The notes beneath the pieces were generated by a model. That model saw nothing but the letters and a program-made list of their open reading frames with translations. It was not told the origin of the DNA and searched no databases. From positions 121,841,179 to 121,905,178 of the forward strand of contig OZ026613.1 in the NCBI GenBank assembly GCA_964020975.1: a stretch of 64,000 nt of DNA, given 5' to 3'. The DNA comes from Hermodice carunculata. Taxonomy: Eukaryota; Annelida; Polychaeta; Eunicida; Amphinomidae. Position 1 is the stretch's first letter. Each line of letters opens with the position of its first letter. Of the stretch, positions 57,524 through 64,000 are shown piece by piece. Position numbers and translations under genes: made by a program.

Positions 57524-57816
57524 CTGATACAAGCATGAAGACATCACCAATGGCTTCTACCTTGTAAACGTCATATAATGCTATACGGTCCTCTACAAAC
57601 ACGTACAGAATGTTCAGCATGTTGACAATCTGCATGGGTGAACTTCTTGTTGATACATCACTGAAACCCACGATCTCTGAGACGAACACGGTTACCTCGT
57701 CAAACACCTGTGCTGTGATATGTTCATTTTTCTTTAGACTTTCTACTATAGACAGTGGTAGCAACTGGTACATAAGGGTATCTGTTTTTGTCCTCTCTTC
57801 TTTCATATCTTCAGCC
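57524..57816 (-). CDS. Receptor guanylate cyclase, dimerisation linker and first catalytic half (exon 2)
   Basis: A 293-nt exon on the minus strand: acceptor CAATTATTTCAG, donor TCAG|GTACAG. It reads AEDMKEERTKTDTLMYQLLP (the coiled signalling linker of receptor cyclases), then VFDEVTVFVSEIVGFSDVST, then VYKVEAIGDVFMLVSG. The domain makes cGMP from GTP at the cytosolic face of the membrane. KVE holds the Glu that recognises guanine and GD the second metal-binding Asp. The first metal-binding Asp (usually FSDIVGFT) is Glu here, codon GAG at 57,675-57,677. The linker joins directly to the membrane exon at 62,195 in phase. Confidence 0.93.
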
Positions 57817-59219
57817 CTGAAATAATTGAAAGGTGAGGTAAAATACACTTTTACAAACCCACCCGATTTTTACATCTTTTCATAAGATACGATGGTCTAG
57901 TTCCTTTTAAAACAAGTTGCTTAATATGTTGCAGATAGCTACATCTTTCGGCATTTTCATTTAACCCTAAGAGTAGGCTCGTGAATTAGTGTTAATAAAA
58001 TGAGTCACAGTGGTCTGTGTGGCATCTCTTGCAGCAAACTGCAAAATATGGATGCCATTTATCGGCTCATTCCCAAATCACTAAACACTTTACCATTATT
58101 CTACCACGCAATGTCTCTCTACTGCTTCTCATAATTGATTGTGCTATTTGACGATGTCTTACTACAGCGCCATAATGATTGAATTTTCTACAGCTCTAAA
58201 GATTAATGTCTGTCTGCAGTCTCACATGATCGATGATATGCTCTCTATACTTGTGTGAAGCCTCTTTACAACCTTATATGATTGATGTTTGTCCAAGCAT
58301 ACGCATATGACAACTGTCACCAAGTTTTTATCTCCACAAAACAATTTCCACAAAACAAACAGTTTAACTTTAATTTGTCTTGTTAAAATACCATCAACTG
58401 AACAGAGATTCAAAGAGCGCTCTTTGAGCTGGCTGTTGCATCTGTAAAGGCAGCAAAATGCACAGCCCGTTCCCGTTGAGCTTCAAACTATGTGCGTGTA
58501 AATCTGCCTGGCTCCGGGAGTAATTAGCTGGCCTCTTGCGGCATGTAAAGCCAAGTAAAGCTATGGAACTAGCCATCTCCTCTTGCAGCCTGTGGATTTT
58601 GTATGATACAGATGCTGTTGTGACATATAGAGTAGGGAGACCTCGTTTGCAGGGAAATTCTCCGTTGGAAATGCCGTCTTTAATATATTGAGGGAGAAAC
58701 GAGTTTGCGAAGCACAAAAGATCTGGGCATGGCCGAAAGTTCAGACCGCGGTCTGAAGAGGGCGCTGTCTGTCCGAAGGAAAAATTGGCTGATGAGGTTG
58801 TCACAAGCCCTTGAATTGAGATGTTTTGCTTGTGTAGATAAGTGATAGTTATAAACTAACACTATAAAGTTGTAATCACCAGAATCTTCTCTCCATTAGC
58901 TTCCACAAAATGTGTCCTTTATTTCATCTTGTACATATGAATCAAGGGTTATATGTAACAATTTGTGAATGTCATTGCTACCGTAACGTGTATCCTTGAG
59001 CTGCTCCACAAGATTGACAATGCTCACCCACAACTTCATACGATAAGTAATTCTTTCCGTAGGCCCATTTGATATGTGTGTCTACAGCCCTTATAATGTA
59101 CGCTGCCTCCCTAAAGCCTCATATAATTGATGTCTCTGAAAGCTGATGGTGATGTTGTCTCCCGCTACCATCGGACTGAAGGTGCTCTGCAGACTCATAT
59201 GACCTTTAGTAAAATGAAT

Positions 59220-60165
59220 CACGGGAATATTGGGGAAATATGGCAGAAACATTGTGGAACCTAACAATATTGTGGAAAATTCAGAAAATATTGCGGTTTT
59301 AATGTGGACGCATGGTGGAAATGACGTGGCAATGGCGGACAAATATTATGGACCATGATGAAGACATTGTTGAATTATTGTGGTCACACTTGACTGACCC
59401 CGGAAATTTTATGGTAAATCTTGGAATACTGTGGACTGGACCACGGGAATATCATGTACATTGTGGAAATAATGTGGGGTATTCAACTGTTTGCAAGGTG
59501 CAATGCCAATATAATGTGGACAAAGATTTTTCCCCATGAATCAAATGAACTTTATAGGGGAAACACTGTGGAAGGACATTTTTGGTCAAAATTCCATGGA
59601 GGAAATATTGTGGAGCCAGGCCTGCGTACAATTTTAACAAGTCTATCCCGGGAAAATCGATGAAATTGATACCTGTAGATGTTTAGACATTAAAATATCC
59701 AGTGATGTGAATTATCTTAAATTATCTTAAATCAAATCCGGAATCACTGTGTCTTTTAACAAATGTTCGAACTAAACAATGTGGACAACAAATTTTTTAT
59801 AGTCTTACCTGAGAACTCTGTGGCTCTTCGTAAATTTTGAAAATAATGTAGGGAACTCTGTGGATATATACCATCGATTTTCTGAGTCTAGCCCGGGAAC
59901 GCAGTGCATCTCCTAGAAATGTCAAACCCTATGAAACTGGGAATTCAGAGAACTGCCATAAAATGTTTAAGCCTAACACGGGAACTTTGTGGCTCTTTGT
60001 ATATTTTCAACATTATGATACCGGAAACTCTGTGGATAAGGATAAATTTTCGAAGCTAAACCGGTAACTCTGTGGAAGACCAAGACATGCCAATCTAAAA
60101 TCCCAGTAACTCTGTGGGTATACCTTAAATTTTCTAAGTCTATCCCGGGAACTCTGTTGCAAATT
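59220..60165. repeat. Degenerate intronic phrase repeats
   Basis: At 59,220-59,640 the phrase GGAAATATTGTGGA recurs irregularly. At 59,815-60,160 units of about 45-55 bp built on GGGAACTCTGTGG..TTTTCTAAGTCTA recur about eight times. Confidence 0.7.
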
Positions 60166-60814
60166 GCAAAGTGTAGGAAAGCACAGGGCTTTGAATTCAG
60201 CTAGGATTTTCCCAACATTCATTGAGTGCATTGTCACTTCTAAAATTTTTGCATTCTTGTCATGTTAAAACTAGACATGGCTTTTTTTGACCCTATGGAC
60301 CTTTGGATGTATGTTTTGGACGCTTTTGGGTACAGATGAACTATAAATTTATGAGATTCTGCAAAACACCAAGGAACATTGCCTTTGGTCGGAATTTACT
60401 TGGATTTGTTTTATCAGGACTACGGTTTGTTTGTGGTAATGACACCTTCTAATTTTGCGCCATATTTAACGGGCTGGATGTATCAGCAGCAACGCCAAGT
60501 GGGTGAATGGTTTCTTTCTCATATGATACAACACATTCTAGAACTTTCAGAATGCGTATATATTATCTTAAAGTATCATGTATCAGAAAGATATTCTTGA
60601 TTTTCAACTTCTAGTCAGTGGAAGTTCTGTGCACAGACATATGCATGGTGCATTGCTCTTTATACATGTGCAGATCGGGATTGTATGCAGACTACAAAGA
60701 AAATCAAAACTAACATGCACTTCATACTGTTCACATGCAAATTTATTCTTTAAGGTGCAAGATCTGAAGCCGGCACTTCTGGATAACCTCTAATCACTTT
60801 GTCATATTTTTGGA

Positions 60815-61120
60815 TAATCTGGGCCAGTTCAGACTAATCACTACCATTGTTCTGATAACATTGAAATTCTCCATCGATGTAAAAACAAATTAGCACAATC
60901 CAGTTACTGGTCCCCAAATATGGAAAGCCACATATGAACCCTCACCCAAACAAGCCAAGTGTGGTGTTCCCAAGTTTAAAAAGTCGAGATTTAAGCCACA
61001 AAATATACCTTTGTTTAATGAAACATCATAAAGGTAAAGCTACAGGTTTATTTCACACAATAATTAAAACACAGGGCAGAAGAAATGAGTTTGTGTCATA
61101 TTGCAGCCATAAATGCGTAA
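60815..61120 (+). repeat. Dispersed repeat with short conserved reading frame, copy 2
   Basis: Plus-strand counterpart of 53,445-53,790. Its frame (from 60,934) begins MNPHPNKPSVV and contains SHKIYLC and KTQGRRNE. Copy 1 has SHKIYFFE and KTQGRRNE at the same places. It lies in the cyclase intron, antisense to the gene. Confidence 0.7.
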
Positions 61121-61554
61121 GAATTGGCAACTTTTTCTTTTAATGCGATTTTCTCGGAACGGACACAATGCACCGTGGAAATAATGTGGCACATTTGCGG
61201 ATTTCGTGGAACGGATGACAAGCGACAATACTGCGGGCAATGGACTGAACCCGGGAAGGATGTGCATATACTGTGGACATTCAGATACCGGGAATAAATG
61301 GTCAGAACTGATGCTGGGAACATTGTGGTAATTCTGGAAATAATGTGGACATACAGATACCGGGAATATTATGATGCCTCGTTCTCTCTAGTCTTATATC
61401 TTTGATGTTGTCTACAGTTCCATATGGTTAATGATGCCTCAATCTCTACAGTCCCATATGATTAATGCTGTGTCGATCTCTGCAGTCCTGTATGATTGAT
61501 GTTGTCTACATCTAATATCAGATTCAAGGTGTTCCTCTACAACCCAATGTAATT

Positions 61555-61800
61555 GATGCCTCGCAAAAGGCCCGTATAATTAATGCCTCTCCAAAGCCGT
61601 CCTATGATTGTTGATGTCTCGCAAAAGGCCCATATAATTAATGCCTCTCCAAAGCCGTTCTATGATTGTTGATGTCTCGCAAAAGGCCCATATAATTAAT
61701 GCCTCTCCAAAGCCGTCCTATGATTGTTGATGTCTCGCAAAAGGCCCATATAATTAATGCCTCTCCAAAGCCGTTCTATGATTGTTGATGTCGCTGGGCC
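61555..61800. repeat. 58-bp minisatellite, 4 copies
   Basis: The unit reads GCAAAAGGCCCATATAATTA, ATGCCTCTCCAAAGCCGT and CCTATGATTGTTGATGTCTC. Starts at 61,563, 61,621, 61,679 and 61,737. Looser relatives extend from 61,390 to 61,860. Confidence 0.93.
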
Positions 61801-62194
61801 CCCATATGATTAATGTCTCTCTACAGATCCACCTAATTTCTGATGCCTTTCAGAAGCAATTGTTTTTGATGTGCTACACATTTCAATGATTATGTTGATG
61901 TTCTGCACGATACCGGTGATTGTTTCGTATGTGCTGTTTGATGTCAGGAACTGTTTCTTATGGGCTGCAAGATGTCAATAAGTGTTTGGGATGCACTGTA
62001 CAATTACAGCGATAGTTCTGGATATGCTGCACGATATGAGGTCAATTTCGGATGAGCTTGACGATATAAGTGAAGTTTTGGATGTGCAATACGAGGGTAC
62101 TGATTATTTTGGATGGGATGGATATGTAGCTTATCTTCAAAAGTCATATTGTGCATGTCAGAGAAACAAACAACATTCATTTGATGACGCATAC

Positions 62195-62491
62195 CTGTTA
62201 ACGAGATGCCAGGATATTTCCTCCATTTGATAGGTAAGGCAAAATATGCCATGCAGTATGACTGGGCAGATGAATGCTACCATCGCAAAGATCAACGCCA
62301 TCCACATTATCTCCAGCGCATCCCGAAATCTCTTTGCATCTAGGATGTTACTTATTTTGTTGCCTAAGGTGCGATGCATGGCCTGAAGGTTTTCAATATA
62401 TAGCGTCATGTTCTCAAACCACCATGTCCCTTGCTGCATTGATCCATTCAACTTCACAGCTTGGTTAACGCGGATGGTATGCCTCATTTTC
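62195..62491 (-). CDS. Receptor guanylate cyclase, membrane-segment exon (NIT-cyclase type)
   Basis: A 297-nt exon on the minus strand: acceptor TTTTGTTTTAG, donor GTTAACAG|GTATGC. It encodes KMRHTIRVNQAVKLNGSM, then TWWFENMTLYIENLQ, then a hydrophobic stretch MWMALIFAMVAFICPVILHG and a short juxtamembrane part ending HLVNR. W(F/Y)-NMT-YI before a single membrane helix with a Pro near its end recalls invertebrate cyclases whose extracellular part is a NIT (nitrate/nitrite-sensing-like) domain. No kinase-homology domain intervenes: the next exon starts directly with the signalling linker, which fits that class and not natriuretic-peptide-type receptors. The rest of the sensor lies beyond 62,491, probably outside the window. 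Confidence 0.8.
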
Positions 62492-62609
62492 CTAAAACAA
62501 AATGTCAATATATAAATCTAGTCATAACACAACTTAAATAGTAAGTATTAATACCCAGCTGTTACGGACCACTCAAGGTCTTGACTGAGCCTTCTTAGTT
62601 GTTCCTTGT

Positions 62610-62675
62610 ATGTATATATACATACATATATATATATATTTATATATATATATACAGATATACGTTAGTGAATCT
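62610..62675. repeat. (TA)n-type microsatellite
   Basis: TATATATACATACATATATA followed by further TA repeats. Confidence 0.95.
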
Positions 62676-62689
62676 GCTGACTCTTATAT

Positions 62690-64000
62690 GAGAGGTTTCT
62701 GCAGATGCAGAACACTTTCAGTACGGAGAATTTGATCGATCTGAACAGTTGGTGGATTTTTCTGACCACCTTATCTTACAGTCCAAGTATATGTGGTTCC
62801 TTCCGGAAAAATCCTGGAAAAATTTGTCAATAATAAAATAAAAGTAATAACTTCAAACTGTCGTAAAGGAACAAAAAATACGCAAGCATATTGGCTCAAG
62901 CGCCTTGATACCAGTTACGATTACCCTCTCAAAATCGCTGAACCCAATGACAGTACACGTATTATTGATAATCCAAAAGAAATATGCCGTGTTTTTGCGC
63001 GACTACTGGCGCAACTAAAGTACAAACATTCGTAATAAAGCACAATTGGGGACTAACGTTTTGTCAAATATGATACATGAGTTACAGGATTATACAGGTG
63101 GTTTGAATGGCATAAAAGATATTATAAAAGATTATAGTACAGTATCCTCTGCTATTAAAAAGCTTAAAGATGGATAAACATGCGGAGATGATAGCATCCC
63201 TAATGACTTTTTAAAGAAGGGAGGCCATGCACTGATCTTATCACTGACGAAATTATTCAAATTTTGCAAATTGACAGAATGTTTTCCGGAGCAATGGTGC
63301 CAAGGTCTGGTGAAACCATTGCATAAAGAAGGCCCTAAAGAATCACTCAATAACTATCAGGGAATAACAGGGAGTTCCAATGTGTATAAGGTCTTCACAT
63401 CAGTTATAGAAAAGCAGTTGATGGGTTATCTTGAGGAATATGAAGTCCTTGGTGAACTGCATGGGGCTTATCGTAAGGGACGCAGATTAGGGGACAAATA
63501 TTTCACATTAAAAGGTATTTGTTGTTTGCGTAAAAGTAAGAAATTGAAAACATGGTTATCATTTTTGGATATTTCAAAGGCCCTTCACACAGTTGACAGG
63601 GATAAACTATTTATAAAATTATGGGAAAAGGGTATTCAAGGCAAGGCATGGCGCCTGATCATAGGCCTTTATAGCAAAGTGGAAAACAGAGTCATTTTCG
63701 GTCCGTTTGAAAGTACCTGGTTTGAAGTTTCACATGGAGTTAAGCAAGGATGTATCATGTCCCCTACTCTCTTAACTTTGGTTATGTCGGATCTCGTGGA
63801 CTTTCTCGAGAGCCAAGGACTTGGTGTTCCCCATAGAGACATAAAAATTCCGTGTGTACATTATGCTGACGACATAGCCCTGCTCAGTGACAGTGAAGAT
63901 AATCTAACTAGAATGCTTAACGACGCATATCCTTTTTGTTTATAATGGGGCCTGAAATTTAATGAAAATAAGTCAAAAGTGATGGTCATTGGTAAATGCT
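62690..64000 (+). mobile_element. LINE ORF2 (I-like non-LTR), runs off the window
   Basis: Worn upstream text (QLVDFSDHLILQSKYMW near 62,745; a frame at 62,793-63,035) precedes a 224-codon open frame at 63,271-63,945. The frame carries reverse transcriptase blocks GLVKPLHKEGPKESLNNYQG, ELHGAYRKGRRLGDKYF, WLSFLDISKALHTVDRDKL, EVSHGVKQGCIMSPTLL and HYADDIALLSDSEDN. YADD is intact (63,862-63,873). The frame stops at 63,945, after which WGLKFNENKSKVMVIG continues in another frame. It matches the pieces at 44,640-45,990 and probably the C-terminus at 41,250. Confidence 0.93.

Larger units (their letters stand above)
57817..62194 (-). other. Intron of the guanylate cyclase (4,378 bp), repeat-rich
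   Basis: Donor AACAG|GTATGC at 62,194 and acceptor at 57,817 on the minus strand. It holds degenerate phrase repeats (ATGATTGATGTCTC-type at 58,130-58,290, 59,100-59,140 and 61,390-61,860; GGAATATTGTGG-type at 59,220-59,640 and 61,150-61,370; GGGAACTCTGTGG-type at 59,815-60,160) and copy 2 of the dispersed repeat. A 136-codon minus-strand frame at 58,394-58,804 has no recognisable domain. Confidence 0.75.

Noticed and set aside
58394-58804. Additional cyclase exon
   Set aside because: The exons at 62,195-62,491 and 57,524-57,816 already join in phase (AG plus G makes Arg) and give continuous family sequence, leaving no room for another coding exon.
1-64000. LTR retrotransposons, endogenous retroviruses or Polintons
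   Set aside because: No paired LTRs and no protease, integrase, capsid or envelope motifs were recognised. All reverse transcriptase pieces are of the non-LTR kind with endonuclease and LINE-type C-termini.

Overview
This is animal nuclear DNA: split genes with GT-AG introns, no operons, and very abundant repeats. The two recognisable host genes (a DNAJC12-like co-chaperone and a receptor guanylate cyclase of the NIT-domain type), the many CR1/L2-like and I-like LINE fragments, and frequent TACATGTA-type words suggest a marine invertebrate. A hemichordate or another invertebrate deuterostome, or a lophotrochozoan, would fit. The species cannot be fixed from the sequence alone.

Region by region. 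1-2,430 is a near-identical tandem duplication of a 1,272-bp repeat. 2,700-22,800 is a DNAJC12-like gene on the + strand. Four coding exons (4,345-4,423; 8,448-8,587; 21,769-21,874; 22,160-22,323) join in phase and end with the family's typical C-terminus; the first exon lies upstream of the window or was missed. Its introns are packed with repeats: 50-, 37- and 35-bp minisatellites, several short inverted-repeat transposons, two inverted copies of one long repeat, and a broken LINE at about 17,750-21,615 that itself carries a 178-bp DNA transposon. 22,800-40,000 holds no recognised host gene: minisatellites (49-, 36- and 32-bp units), a hAT-like element, LINE pieces at 30,030-31,290 and 38,436-39,730, and a repeat with a possible Helitron-like end. 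39,900-40,260 holds a worn THAP-type zinc-finger start. 41,250-55,110 is mostly decayed LINEs of at least three kinds, one of them split by a 231-bp TTAA element with a perfect 67-bp palindrome. Two short stretches (43,101-43,230 and 51,975-52,215) look exon-like but are unidentified.

55,770-62,491 is the 3' part of a receptor guanylate cyclase on the - strand. Four exons encode the membrane segment and most of the cyclase domain, again joining in phase. The first metal-binding aspartate of the cyclase domain reads as glutamate. From 62,690 to the window end an I-like LINE with an intact YADD reverse transcriptase motif runs on the + strand.

The two host genes have no evident functional link. 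No LTR retrovirus-like element, Polinton, CRISPR array, rRNA gene or convincing tRNA gene was found. No wholly new multi-gene system is visible. The most unusual items are the perfect palindrome in the TTAA element, the cyclase metal-site substitution, the layered transposon nesting inside the DNAJC12 intron, and a pair of inverted repeats sharing a short conserved reading frame.
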